Positions 16,975 to 25,519 of a stretch of DNA of 64,000 nt are shown one piece after another. Each line of letters opens with the position of its first letter. Within the stretch, counting starts at the first letter, position 1. The translations under genes were made by a program, and so were the position numbers. Below the pieces are notes generated by a model that did no database searches, had not been told where the DNA came from, and saw only the letters and a list, made by a program, of their open reading frames with translations. Origin of the DNA: Dehalococcoidia bacterium (lineage in GTDB: Bacteria; Chloroflexota; Dehalococcoidia; Tepidiformales; Tepidiformaceae); contig JADYYG010000004.1 of NCBI GenBank assembly GCA_020853755.1, forward strand, positions 23,463 to 87,462. The letters are read 5' to 3'.

Positions 16975-17997
16975 ATGATAAGTTTCTACCGCCGATTCTC
17001 AACCATCAGTGTCCTGAGCGTTGCCCTTGCTGCCGTTGCGATCTTCGCAGCGGCTTGCGGCGGTGATGACGACGACACGCCAGCCACTGCCACACAGGGA
17101 GCAGCGTCTCCTGCGGCCAGTGCCAGCGCCAACGCGAGCACCGCGCCAGCCGCATACCCGGTCAAGGTGACCGACCAGCTTGGCCGCAGCGTCGAGATCA
17201 AGGCCAAGCCGAAGGTCATCGTTGCGGTCAGCCCGACCGCCGTCGAAATGGTCTACGCCGCGGGCGGCACCGTCGCCGGCCGCAGCGCCTCGGTCGATTT
17301 CCCGGAGGCTGCCAAGGCGGCGAAGGAGGTGGGCACGGCCTACCAGCCGAACTTCGAGGAAATCCTCGCGCTCAAGCCTGACCTCGTGGTGGCCGACGCC
17401 GTCATCCAGGCGCAGCCCACGCTCCGCAAGCCGTTCGAAGATCTGCCCGTCCCGGTCATTTTCACCGGGGCCGACAGCGTCCAGAAGGTCATCGATGGCC
17501 TGACCTTGATGGGCCAGGTGCTCGACAGCAAGGCGACGACGGACAAGGTCATCGCAAACATCAACACCGCGAAGGAAGACGCGAAGAAGGCACTGGCCGG
17601 GAAAAATATCTCCGCCGTGGCCCTGATCATGGACCGCGACCAGACGCTTTACGCGGCGAAGCCTTCGAGCTATGCCGGCGACATCCTCGCCCAGCTTGGC
17701 ATCACGAACCCGGCGGCCAGCCAGCCGGACTCGGGCCCGTTCCCCGGGTACACCACGCTGCCCCCTGAGAAAATGGTGCAGTTCGACCCGGAGTACATCT
17801 TCGCCATCACGCCCGCGCCGCCACCGGCTCCGCGCCTGGCAACGCTGATCCCGCAGATTCCGCCGTTCAAGGGTCTTAAGGCCGTGACGAACAAGAAGGT
17901 CGTGGACACGAACCTCGAACTGTTCCTGCAGGCCCCCGGCCCGCGCGTGGCGGAAGCGTTCAAGGCCGTCGCGGCCGCTGTGAACGCCGCGCCGTAG
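16975..17997 (+). CDS. Fe3+-siderophore/B12-type ABC substrate-binding lipoprotein
   Basis: A 340-residue periplasmic-binding-type protein of the FecB/BtuF class. The signal peptide ends in a lipobox with Cys28 (FAAACGG), followed by an Asp/Ala/Thr-rich linker. The family opening DQLGRSVEIKAKPKVIVAVSP is present, as are the GTAYQPNFEEILALKPDLV and PPEKMVQFDPEYIF blocks. The ATG at 16975 gives a canonical lipoprotein signal; the open frame further upstream overlaps the divergent gene. It heads an ABC operon with a FecCD permease and a FecE-type ATPase. Iron chelate or cobalamin cannot be decided from sequence. Confidence 0.9.
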   Translation: MISFYRRFSTISVLSVALAAVAIFAAACGGDDDDTPATATQGAASPAASASANASTAPAAYPVKVTDQLGRSVEIKAKPKVIVAVSPTAVEMVYAAGGTVAGRSASVDFPEAAKAAKEVGTAYQPNFEEILALKPDLVVADAVIQAQPTLRKPFEDLPVPVIFTGADSVQKVIDGLTLMGQVLDSKATTDKVIANINTAKEDAKKALAGKNISAVALIMDRDQTLYAAKPSSYAGDILAQLGITNPAASQPDSGPFPGYTTLPPEKMVQFDPEYIFAITPAPPPAPRLATLIPQIPPFKGLKAVTNKKVVDTNLELFLQAPGPRVAEAFKAVAAAVNAAP

Positions 17998-18013
17998 CCC
18001 GCCGCCGCGTACG

Positions 18014-19054
18014 ATGGCAGGGATGGCAGCATCCACAAGTACTTCCGAGGGCGCGCTGGCGGAGCGCGCCCTTCCCCGGTCTGCGCGGCCTGCAGCGATC
18101 GTCGCTGCCGGGTTCCTCGCGCTTGTGGTGGTCGGTGCGCTGACGCTGAAGCTCGGCTCGGTTTCACTGGGCTGGGACGAAGTGTTCAAGGGCCTGACGA
18201 CAGATAGCGACCCGCTCGCGCGGAACATCGTCTGGCAGATCCGCTTCCCACGGCTCCTCGACGGCATGCTGATCGGCGCGGCGCTTGCCGTCTCCGGGGC
18301 GCTGCTCCAGGGCGTGACACGAAACCCCCTCGCCGACCCCACGATCCTCGGAGTCACCGCAGCAGCGGGGCTGGCGAGTGCCATCGTCATCGTCGCGAAC
18401 CCGCAGGTGCCGCAGTGGGGCATCGCGATGGCCTGCATGGCCGGGGGAATCTGCGGGGCCGCGATCCTGTACGTGGTCGCCTACCGCGGCGACGTCTCGC
18501 CGGTGCGCCTGGCGCTGGCCGGCGTCGCACTCTCGGCGCTCTTCGGAGCGGCGATCGTCGGCCTGCTTTCGAGTTCGCGTACCTTCCTCCAGACGAGCCT
18601 CGGGTTCCTTGCCGGCGGCCTCTACGGCTCCGAGTGGCGCGATCTCCGGGCGATGCTTCCGTACTTGGTGCCGGGATTCCTCGGCGCCGTCCTCGTTTCC
18701 GGGCGGCTCAACGTCCTCGCCCTCGGCGACGACGTGGCGGCGGGCCTCGGCGTCATGACGGACCGCACGCGGCTCGCCATCCTGGCGGTCGTTGGCATCC
18801 TCACGGCTGCGGCTGTCGCGACGGCCGGCCTCGTGAGCTTCGTGGGACTCGTGTGCCCGCACCTCGCTCGCTACACCGTTGGAGGCGACAACCGGGTGCT
18901 CATCCCCGTCTCGGCGCTCTACGGGGCGCTCCTGGTCAGTTCGGCGGACCTCATCGCCAAGTTGCTTATCAGCCCGAGCGAACTGCCGATGGGCATCATC
19001 ACGGCCGGGGTCGGGGCCCCGTTCCTGCTCTACCTCGTGAGGTTCCGGGGATGA
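18014..19054 (+). CDS. FecCD/BtuC-type ABC transporter permease
   Basis: A 346-residue integral membrane protein with about nine or ten hydrophobic segments. Family signatures include RFPRLLDGMLIGAALAVSGALLQGVTRNPLADPTILGV near the start and FVGLVCPHLAR in the second half. It is the import pore for iron chelates or cobalamin, acting with the binding protein upstream and the ATPase downstream. An ATG at 18023 is an alternative start. Stop overlaps the next gene by ATGA. Confidence 0.93.
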   Translation: MAGMAASTSTSEGALAERALPRSARPAAIVAAGFLALVVVGALTLKLGSVSLGWDEVFKGLTTDSDPLARNIVWQIRFPRLLDGMLIGAALAVSGALLQGVTRNPLADPTILGVTAAAGLASAIVIVANPQVPQWGIAMACMAGGICGAAILYVVAYRGDVSPVRLALAGVALSALFGAAIVGLLSSSRTFLQTSLGFLAGGLYGSEWRDLRAMLPYLVPGFLGAVLVSGRLNVLALGDDVAAGLGVMTDRTRLAILAVVGILTAAAVATAGLVSFVGLVCPHLARYTVGGDNRVLIPVSALYGALLVSSADLIAKLLISPSELPMGIITAGVGAPFLLYLVRFRG

Positions 19055-19860
19055 AGCTCACGGTCGAGAATCTCTCGCTCCGTTACGGGAGCAGGCGGGT
19101 CGTCGAAGATGTCTCGTTCACCGTCGACTCCGGGGAGATGGTCTCGATCGTCGGGCCGAATGGGAGCGGGAAGAGCACGCTGTTGCGCGGGATGTCGCGG
19201 CTGCAGAAGCCCTCGGCGGGGCGTGTGCTGCTCGGGGAGACGGACATTCGCGACATCAGCGCACGAGCCGTCGCCCGGACGTTGGCCATCCTTCCCCAGT
19301 CGCCGGATGGCGGAGCCGACCTGACAGTGCGAGAACTCGTGTTCCGCGGGCGCTTCCCGCACCAGGGGATCCTGCAGCGCATCGGCCCGGCCGACATCGA
19401 GGCGGTGCACTGGGCGATGGACGCCGCCGATGTCGATGGACTCGCGGACCGGCCAATCGGGAGCCTCTCCGGGGGCGAACGTCAGCGGGCATGGATCGCG
19501 CTCGCGCTGGCTCAGCAGCCGAAAGTCCTGCTGCTCGACGAGCCGACGAGCTTCCTCGACATCGCCCACCAGGTTGAGGTCATGCACCTCCTTCGCCGCC
19601 TGAACCGCGAAGGAATGACGGTGGTGAGCGTGCTGCATGACCTCGTGCTCGCCGGGCGCTTTAGCGACCGTGTCATCGCAGTCAGCCGGGGCCGGGTCGA
19701 ATTCGACGGGCCGCCGGCGGAGGTACTCGAACCAGTGGGCCTGGAGCGCGTCTTCGGCGTTGCGATGATGGTGATGCCGGACCCGGAGACCGGTTTGCCG
19801 ATCCCGCTGCCTCGGCCTGACCCGGAGCTCTGCCCGGGTGCTCGCCGTCCCCAGGCATGA
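19051..19860 (+). CDS. FecE/BtuD-type ABC transporter ATP-binding protein
   Basis: A 269-residue ATPase of the iron-chelate/cobalamin importer. Walker A GPNGSGKST is at 35-43, a Q-loop ILPQSP follows, the signature is SLSGGERQRAWIALALAQQPK, and Walker B is VLLLDEPTSFLD with switch His in VSVLHD. ATG 19051 overlaps the permease stop; the frame is open upstream only as an overlap with the permease. The Pro-rich last 30 residues are poorly conserved. Confidence 0.93.
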   Translation: MKLTVENLSLRYGSRRVVEDVSFTVDSGEMVSIVGPNGSGKSTLLRGMSRLQKPSAGRVLLGETDIRDISARAVARTLAILPQSPDGGADLTVRELVFRGRFPHQGILQRIGPADIEAVHWAMDAADVDGLADRPIGSLSGGERQRAWIALALAQQPKVLLLDEPTSFLDIAHQVEVMHLLRRLNREGMTVVSVLHDLVLAGRFSDRVIAVSRGRVEFDGPPAEVLEPVGLERVFGVAMMVMPDPETGLPIPLPRPDPELCPGARRPQA

Positions 19861-19869
19861 CTCGTTGGG

Positions 19870-21174
19870 TCAGCCGTGGAGGGCCCTCAGGCGGGTGATG
19901 AGCGCGCGGTAGTCCTGTATGTCCTGTTTCCCGAACCGGAACAGTTGCGATGGCGACAGGTGTTCGCTCCGGGCGAACACGATGAGTCCCGCGGTGATGG
20001 CCGTACTGTAGGCAACCGCACTGGCGAGGGCCGCGCCGTTCACCCCCATGCGCGGGATGAGCACGAAGGCGAGCGAGATGTCGATCACGAGACCGGCGCC
20101 CGCGACCACTGACGAAACCCACGGCATGCCGCGCTGGTAGGTGTAAAAGCCCGAAAACGACTGGGCCAGGCCGTACAGCAGCACGCCGGGAAGCAGGAAG
20201 CGCAGGGCCGACGCCATGCCGTCGTATTCGGCGCCGAACAGGTAGTCCTGGAGGCCGCCGGCGACCACGCAGAGGGCAACACAGATGCACCCGAGGAGCA
20301 CCACCGTGTGGCGCATGACGCGGGTGGTCAGGTGGGCCGCCTCCGGGCGGGAGAGCGACCCAAGACGGGCATAGGCGGCAAGGGCGAGGCTCCCGCTCAC
20401 CTGCCACACGGATTCGGCGAGGTAGACCGCGAGGGAATAAACGGCCACACCGGATTCGCCTTCGAAGTGCTTCACGACGAACACGTCGGCGCGGTAGTTC
20501 AGGTACGAAATACCGCTCGCCACGCCGGCGAGTGCCGCGAAGCGCGCGACTGCCTTGATGATCCCCGAGTCGATGGAAGACCCGCGAAGGAGCACGCCCC
20601 CGCTGAGCGCCATCACCGCGACGGCGAGCCACTGCCCGACGGCGTACATCTCGAGGGCGAGGCTGGGAGTGTTCGGGCCGCTGTTGACGAGGAAGGCGAT
20701 AACTATCGCTACGAGTGAGAACGCCGGGGGACAGACAAGCGCGAAGTTGTAGCGGACGAGGGAATCGCGGCCGAGAAACGTGCCGGCCACGACGCTGTTG
20801 CTGATGATGGCGGCGCAGGCAGCCCCGATTGCGAGGGACTCGCGGTGGGCTTCACCGGTGAGGACGGAGCTGATGAACAGGCCGGTGAGCACCGCCACCG
20901 CGCCGAGGCTGATGCTGAGCACGCCGCCGTTAAACATCGCGAGGGCAGGCGCACGGCGTTGATTGGCCACCTGGTAGGCCGTGGCCGCCGTCAGGCCCCC
21001 ACTGGCCGCGTTCACCACGCCGATGATGGTGAGCCCCAGGACGAAGCTTCCGTAGTGCTCCCGGGTCATCTGGTGGGTGCAGAAGAGCACCGTGCCGAGA
21101 GCGACGACAAGGTTCACTCCCCGGAAGAAAAACGCGACGATGCCGCCGAAGGCGATGGACATACTCCCGGCCAT
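19870..21174 (-). CDS. Polysaccharide flippase-like membrane protein
   Basis: A 434-residue protein with about twelve predicted hydrophobic segments, starting MAGSMSIAFGGIVAFFFRGVNLVVALGTV. It fits the MOP/Wzx-type polysaccharide export and flippase superfamily, in which lipid-linked sugars are moved across the membrane. A central helix pair (RVMRHTVVLLGCICVAL) is typical. No glycosyltransferase genes are near, so the substrate is open. MurJ-like function is less likely because the key residues were not recognised. Confidence 0.8.
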   Translation of the reverse strand: MAGSMSIAFGGIVAFFFRGVNLVVALGTVLFCTHQMTREHYGSFVLGLTIIGVVNAASGGLTAATAYQVANQRRAPALAMFNGGVLSISLGAVAVLTGLFISSVLTGEAHRESLAIGAACAAIISNSVVAGTFLGRDSLVRYNFALVCPPAFSLVAIVIAFLVNSGPNTPSLALEMYAVGQWLAVAVMALSGGVLLRGSSIDSGIIKAVARFAALAGVASGISYLNYRADVFVVKHFEGESGVAVYSLAVYLAESVWQVSGSLALAAYARLGSLSRPEAAHLTTRVMRHTVVLLGCICVALCVVAGGLQDYLFGAEYDGMASALRFLLPGVLLYGLAQSFSGFYTYQRGMPWVSSVVAGAGLVIDISLAFVLIPRMGVNGAALASAVAYSTAITAGLIVFARSEHLSPSQLFRFGKQDIQDYRALITRLRALHG

Positions 21175-21201
21175 GCTACGGCCACGGGCGGCTGGCGGCC
21201 A

Positions 21202-21243
21202 AACCCAAAAAGAAAGGCGCCCTCCCGTGGGAAGGCGCCTTTC
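21202..21243 (-). terminator. Rho-independent terminator of the secreted protein gene
   Basis: On the minus strand a GAAAGGCGCC stem with an inner CCC/GGG pair and its complement are followed by a TTTTT run, 24 bases beyond the stop of the gene at 21267. The stem core AAAGGCGCC is the same as in the terminator at 63438-63470. Confidence 0.75.
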
Positions 21244-21266
21244 GGCTGGTTGCGCGGGGCTTTCAG

Positions 21267-22856
21267 CTAGTTGCTGAAGGCGTTGTAGAGACCGTCGTTG
21301 TCGCCAACGTTCAGGTCGTTGGTGGCATCGGCGATGGCGATGATCGGCACGTCGCTGGTGATGGTCATGCCACCCCAGAAGCAGCCGGGAGGGGTTGCCC
21401 CGATCCCGCTGTCCGTGGTCAGGCCCTGGTAGAAGATGAACGACCCGGTGATGGTCTTCGTGGCGGTGTAGGTGCCCGCGGCGTTGCAGCCCGGCGCCGA
21501 GTTCGAGGTGTCGTTGATGGCGGTGATGGTCAGGTTGGCCGTGCCGCCATTGGCGACGCTCACGCTCACCCAGGTGTTGTAGCCACCGGCTCCGCCCGAG
21601 GCGTAGGCGCGGCGGAAGATGAGCGGGAGCTTCGCACTGGTGGTCGCGCGGTCGGTCGGCACGCCGTTGACCGCGGTGTAGAGGTCCTCATCGACGAAGC
21701 TACCCGGGGAGGTCATCTTCGAGCGGAAGAGTACTGCCGCGAGCGGCTGGTCCGAAGTCACCGTGGCGGCGCCGACGAAACCTTCGGGGATACCGCCGGT
21801 TGCTTCGTAGACCGAGTGGCTGGCGGTGCCGTTGGCCGGGATGCTCAGCGGGACGGTGTAGGTGCCGGTGTTGCCCGAGTACGTGATGGTCGCCGTCGCT
21901 GCGGCCGCGTTGGCGTTCGAAAGCAGGATCTGGGTGTAGTAGCCGTCGAGCTTGATGGCCAGCGGGATGGCGATGGTGGTGCCGACATCGTCGGTGGTGT
22001 CACCGGCGCCGCCTACGACGAAGCCATCGTACGAAGCGAGCTTGCGGAGGCCGCCCGAGAGGTAGGCATCGACGCCGACGGTCACCGTCGAGGCGGAAGC
22101 CGTGATGGTCGCCGCCATAATCGAGTTGGCTGTGCTCGCCGGCATCGGAATGGCGCCATCGATGGCTGTCGGGGCGAAGCTGATCTGGCCGCCGACGGGG
22201 ATCTTGTAACCGCCGCCGGTGCAGGTGCTGCCGCCGCTGCCGGAGTCCGTCACCGGGGCCTTCGCGCCGCCGGGGAAGGTGTAGAGGATGCTGATGCAGG
22301 CTTCGACGGCGCCGGTGTTGGCGATGGCGAAGCGGGTGTTATAGGTGTTGTCGAGGGCGTTCGCCACGTACGGCAGGGTGACCTTCGAGCCGCCCGTCGG
22401 GTACGCGTTGTGGATCGAGTACGACTTCTGGAAGGAAGAGGACTCGATGTCGCGTACGAGCAGGGCGTTGATCGGCTGGTCGCTGCTGATGACGCCGACA
22501 CCACGGAAGCCCGGGGTCAGGCCGGTGTTGAGGGCCTGGGCGAAGACGCGCGTGCCGCCGGGCGGGACGTTCGTGAAGACGACCGTGGCCGACGGAACCT
22601 GGACACCCTGTGGGGTGTAGATGTCCATCACAATGGTGGCGGGGGCGCTGCCGTTGTTCTGGGCGATGGAGCTGGTGTTCTCCTTGCTGTTTGGCAGCAA
22701 GGCGGGGAGGACAGCGACGTGGTCAAAGCCTCGTCCGGTCACCATCTCCTGACGGTTGCCCGGGACGCTGCCCGCGTTTGCGGACAATGCCGGGATAAGG
22801 GCCAGGGCTCCGAGCACGGTTGCAAGCGCCAGTCGCCGAATTCGAGTTCGCTCCAT
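21267..22856 (-). CDS. Secreted protein with repeated beta modules
   Basis: A 529-residue protein with an N-terminal export signal (MERTRIRRLALATVLGALAL, then ALSANAG as a likely cleavage region). Three modules share a G-x-x-x-(V/I)-(T/S)-S-D-x-P-(I/L)-x-A pattern, at VGVISSDQPINALLV, ATVTSDQPLAAVLF and MTITSDVPIIAIAD. Thr, Ser, Gly and Ala dominate and Cys is rare. The ATG at 22856 follows GAGGAGA; a frame 13 codons longer lacks a ribosome site. It is probably a cell-surface or secreted scaffold. No family was recognised and no sortase or anchor motif is seen. Confidence 0.8.
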   Translation of the reverse strand: MERTRIRRLALATVLGALALIPALSANAGSVPGNRQEMVTGRGFDHVAVLPALLPNSKENTSSIAQNNGSAPATIVMDIYTPQGVQVPSATVVFTNVPPGGTRVFAQALNTGLTPGFRGVGVISSDQPINALLVRDIESSSFQKSYSIHNAYPTGGSKVTLPYVANALDNTYNTRFAIANTGAVEACISILYTFPGGAKAPVTDSGSGGSTCTGGGYKIPVGGQISFAPTAIDGAIPMPASTANSIMAATITASASTVTVGVDAYLSGGLRKLASYDGFVVGGAGDTTDDVGTTIAIPLAIKLDGYYTQILLSNANAAAATATITYSGNTGTYTVPLSIPANGTASHSVYEATGGIPEGFVGAATVTSDQPLAAVLFRSKMTSPGSFVDEDLYTAVNGVPTDRATTSAKLPLIFRRAYASGGAGGYNTWVSVSVANGGTANLTITAINDTSNSAPGCNAAGTYTATKTITGSFIFYQGLTTDSGIGATPPGCFWGGMTITSDVPIIAIADATNDLNVGDNDGLYNAFSN

Positions 22857-22879
22857 GATGTATCTCCTCATCAACCGGC

Positions 22880-22909
22880 AGTGTAGGAACCGCACAAGAG
22901 TAGGGTCAA
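22880..22909 (-). promoter_or_regulatory. Promoter of the secreted protein gene
   Basis: On the minus strand TTGACC (22909-22904) is followed by 18 bases and TACACT (22885-22880). Transcription would start near 22873, leaving a short leader with the GAGGAGA ribosome site before ATG 22856. Confidence 0.55.
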
Positions 22910-22979
22910 CGAACGTCGCGCGCTCGCTGCCAACCGCTCTGTAAACGGTCTGTAACTTTTGCCATCCTGATTACGGACT

Positions 22980-23066
22980 TTACTTCAATTGGTTCAGTGC
23001 TTGAAAGACCAAAACGAGGGCCAGCGCACCACTCACCATAATCAGAACAAGCTTTGTGCCATTCAC
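22980..23066 (-). CDS. Possible 28-residue single-helix membrane peptide
   Basis: A GTG-started reading frame on the minus strand encodes a peptide with a charged N-terminus (MNGTK) and a hydrophobic stretch to residue 24, ending FQALNQLK. A GGGAGA lies about nine bases before the start. It falls in the 261-base gap between the secreted protein and the hydrolase gene. It looks like a small membrane protein, but with no homology data it could be a chance frame. Confidence 0.4.
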   Translation of the reverse strand: MNGTKLVLIMVSGALALVLVFQALNQLK

Positions 23067-23117
23067 TATGCCAGTCTCCCACGGGGCGGCGCTCGGCGGC
23101 CAGCGGCGGGAAAGGGC

Positions 23118-23723
23118 TCAGCCGCGGCGGAGGAATCCTGCGACGTGCTCGATGACCCAGCCCCAGCTTGCCGCCTTTGTCAGGCCTGGGGCGCGAAGGT
23201 CGTGGTTGCCGCCTTCGAGCCAGTCGATGTGGATGGCCGGGCTGAGTGCGTACGCGGCGGCATCTGCTCGCGTGCCGAAGGGGTCATTCGCACCCTGGAC
23301 AATCAGCGCCGGCGTTGCGAGGTGTTCGAGGTGGGCTGTGCGCAGGCGTTCGGGTTTGCCGGGAGGGTGGAACGGGTAGCCGAGGCAGACGAGCCCGGCC
23401 GCGCCAACGTCATCGGCGACCATGCTGGCCATGCGTCCGCCCATCGACTTGCCGCCGATGAACGGCCGTTCGGCGTCGCATTCGGCCACGGCCTGCCGCC
23501 AGGTTTCGAGGAGGACCGGTTCCCGGTCGGGCGGGCGGCGCTTCCCGTCGATGCGGCGCTTCGCCATATAGGGGAACTCGAAGCGGAGAACGCGGACGCC
23601 CTCGCTGGCGAGTCCGCTTGCGACCACGTTCATGAACTCGGAGTCCATCGGGGCGCCCGCCCCATGCGCGAGGATCAGCGGCGGCCCCGTGGCGGGCCCG
23701 GTCGCCAGGAACGTGATGGCCAC
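23118..23723 (-). CDS. Alpha/beta hydrolase-like protein (TAP/KANL3-like)
   Basis: A 201-residue single-domain alpha/beta protein. It opens with ILAHGAGAPMDSEFMN and has the nucleophile elbow GKSMGGRMAS with Ser in the usual place, an Asp in GANDPFG and a His in GGNHDL. This is the dienelactone/TAP-like hydrolase group. Its ATG directly abuts the glpX stop (23723/23724), so they share a transcript. Substrate not known. Confidence 0.85.
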   Translation of the reverse strand: MAITFLATGPATGPPLILAHGAGAPMDSEFMNVVASGLASEGVRVLRFEFPYMAKRRIDGKRRPPDREPVLLETWRQAVAECDAERPFIGGKSMGGRMASMVADDVGAAGLVCLGYPFHPPGKPERLRTAHLEHLATPALIVQGANDPFGTRADAAAYALSPAIHIDWLEGGNHDLRAPGLTKAASWGWVIEHVAGFLRRG

Positions 23724-24713
23724 CTACTTGCCGGCGGTGTTCAGGCCCTCGAGCTTCCGCCAGTGGTGCTCAGTCTTGATCCGGCGGACAGTGCCCGAGC
23801 GGGAGCGCATGACGAGCGATTCGCTGACGGCGCCGCCGGAGGTGTATTCGACGCCTTCGAGGAGGTCGCCGCCGGTGACGCCGGTGGCTGCGAAGAACAC
23901 ATCGTCGCCCCGTACCAGGTCGTCGATGGTGAGGACGCGGGTGAGGTCCATGCCGTGCTCGGCCGCCATCTTGCGGTCATCGTCGTTGCGCGGCCAGAGC
24001 CGGCCCTGGAAGTCGCCGCCGATGCACTTGAGCGCGGCTGCGGCGACGACGCCTTCGGGTGAGCCGCCGATGCCGAGCATCATGTCGACGCCGGAGCCCG
24101 CCATCCCGGCGGAAACCGCCGCCGGGGCGTCGCCGTCGGTGATGAACTTGATGCGGGCGCCGGCTGCGCGCACCTGGTCGGCGATGTCGGTGTTGCGGTC
24201 GCGGTCGAGGATGATGACGGTGACTTCTTCGACCGGCATGCCCTTGGCCATGGCGACGCGGCGGATGTTCCAGTCGACGGGCGCGGAGAGGTCGATGACG
24301 CCGCGAGCTTCGAAGCCGACCGCGATCTTCTCCATGTAGAACATGTCCTGCGGGTTGTAGAGGGTGCCCCGCGGCGCACAGGCGATAACGCTGACTGCGC
24401 CCGGGCGGCCGAGCGCCGTCAGGCGGGTGCCTTCGAGCGGGTCCACGGCGACGTCGACCTGGGGGCCGTGGCCGTTGCCGACGCGCTCGCCGTTGTAGAG
24501 CATGGGCGCCTCGTCCTTTTCGCCCTCGCCGATCACGATGACGCCGTCCATATCAACGGTGTCGAGCATCATGCGCATGGCATCGACGGCGGCCTGGTCT
24601 GCGCCAATCTTGTCGCCGCGGCCCATCCAGCGGGCGGCGGCGACAGCGGCCGCTTCGGTCACGCGGACCAGTTCCATGGCGATATTTCGGTCGGGGACGC
24701 GTTCGTTCCTCAC
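23724..24713 (-). CDS. glpX: Class II fructose-1,6-bisphosphatase
   Basis: A 329-residue GlpX-family phosphatase of gluconeogenesis, converting fructose 1,6-bisphosphate to fructose 6-phosphate. The metal-binding motifs GEGEKDEAPML (62-72) and DPLEGT (91-96) are intact, and GIGGSPEG and GDVFFAATGVTGGDLL are as in the family. Its start overlaps the HD protein stop by ATGA (24710-24713), so the two are coupled. A sedoheptulose bisphosphatase role is also possible for this class. Confidence 0.95.
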   Translation of the reverse strand: MRNERVPDRNIAMELVRVTEAAAVAAARWMGRGDKIGADQAAVDAMRMMLDTVDMDGVIVIGEGEKDEAPMLYNGERVGNGHGPQVDVAVDPLEGTRLTALGRPGAVSVIACAPRGTLYNPQDMFYMEKIAVGFEARGVIDLSAPVDWNIRRVAMAKGMPVEEVTVIILDRDRNTDIADQVRAAGARIKFITDGDAPAAVSAGMAGSGVDMMLGIGGSPEGVVAAAALKCIGGDFQGRLWPRNDDDRKMAAEHGMDLTRVLTIDDLVRGDDVFFAATGVTGGDLLEGVEYTSGGAVSESLVMRSRSGTVRRIKTEHHWRKLEGLNTAGK

Positions 24714-25267
24714 GGGTTCACTCCGAGGTGGTGTGCCACCGGCTTGAGCGCTTCGGCCACAAACCGGATGTGTTCGTCGAGTTCGACGCCGAGGTCAGCG
24801 GCGCCGTTAACGAGATCTTCGCGGCGGACGCTCCGGGCGAAGGCCTTGTCTTTCATCTTTTTCCGCACCGATGCAGGTTCGATTGAGGAAAGGGATTTGT
24901 CGGGTTTGACCAGTGCGCAGGCCGTGACGAACCCGGAGAGCTCGTCGCAGGCGTAAATCGCGCGGTCCATTTTGGAGGTGTATTCCATTCCAAGGAACGG
25001 CGCGTGGCAGAGAATCGCATAGCGGATGTCGGCGGGCACGCCGCGCGCTTCGAGGAGGACTGAGCCGGCTTTCGGGTGGAGGTCTTCAGTCGGGTGAATC
25101 TCCCAGTCGAAGTCGTGCAGCAGCCCCGTGATCCCCCACTTCTCCTCGTCCTCGTGGAGCAGGCGCGCGTAGGCCTGCATCACCGCTTCGACGGCGATGC
25201 CGTGCTTCCGCGTCCGCTCCTCCTGGGAGTATTCCACGAGGATGTTCCAGGCGTCTTCGCGATGCAC
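24710..25267 (-). CDS. HD-domain phosphohydrolase-like protein
   Basis: A 185-residue protein with an HD fold: LLHDFDWEIHP supplies the HD pair and ICHAPFLGMEY a later histidine. GTG 25267 follows GGAGAGGAGG, which fixes the start; the open frame continues upstream only through the simple repeat at 25.4 kb and should be ignored. The small size suggests a nucleotidase or a regulator, but no substrate is clear. It heads the glpX operon. Confidence 0.85.
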   Translation of the reverse strand: MHREDAWNILVEYSQEERTRKHGIAVEAVMQAYARLLHEDEEKWGITGLLHDFDWEIHPTEDLHPKAGSVLLEARGVPADIRYAILCHAPFLGMEYTSKMDRAIYACDELSGFVTACALVKPDKSLSSIEPASVRKKMKDKAFARSVRREDLVNGAADLGVELDEHIRFVAEALKPVAHHLGVNP

Positions 25268-25324
25268 CCTGTCCTCCTCTCCGAAGCATGGCTCCGGGCG
25301 CCCCGAATGGTAGCAAACCGCGCC

Positions 25325-25519
25325 ATTTTGGATTTTGGATTGTGGATTTCGGATTTTGGATTGGCCCGGCCCATCACCTCTGGGCTGACGAGACTCCACA
25401 ATCCAACCCGCCATGACCGAGCGGGGCGGCAGTAGCGGGGAATCCCCAATCCGAAATCCGAAATCCAAAATGGCACGGGTGGGGCCAATCCAAAATCCAC
25501 AATCCAAAATCCAAAATCG
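25325..25519. repeat. Heptanucleotide (GGATTTT-type) repeat, inverted arms
   Basis: The left arm (25325-25365) is a run of GGATTTT-like units, and the right part (25446-25471 and 25485-25519) holds the complementary CCAAAAT-like units. Reversed, the outermost right arm matches the left arm with one unit missing, so about 40 bases could pair around a 120-base spacer. The element fills the gap between the HD protein gene and the membrane protein. It is AT-rich against a GC-rich background. A second, single-orientation copy is at 61689-61724. Confidence 0.75.

Noticed and set aside
25268..25507. Longer HD protein starting upstream at 25507
   Set aside because: The extension is made of the translated repeat; GTG 25267 has a strong ribosome site.
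25325..25519. CRISPR-like array
   Set aside because: Units are seven bases with no unique spacers, and no cas gene is near; it is a simple repeat with inverted arms.
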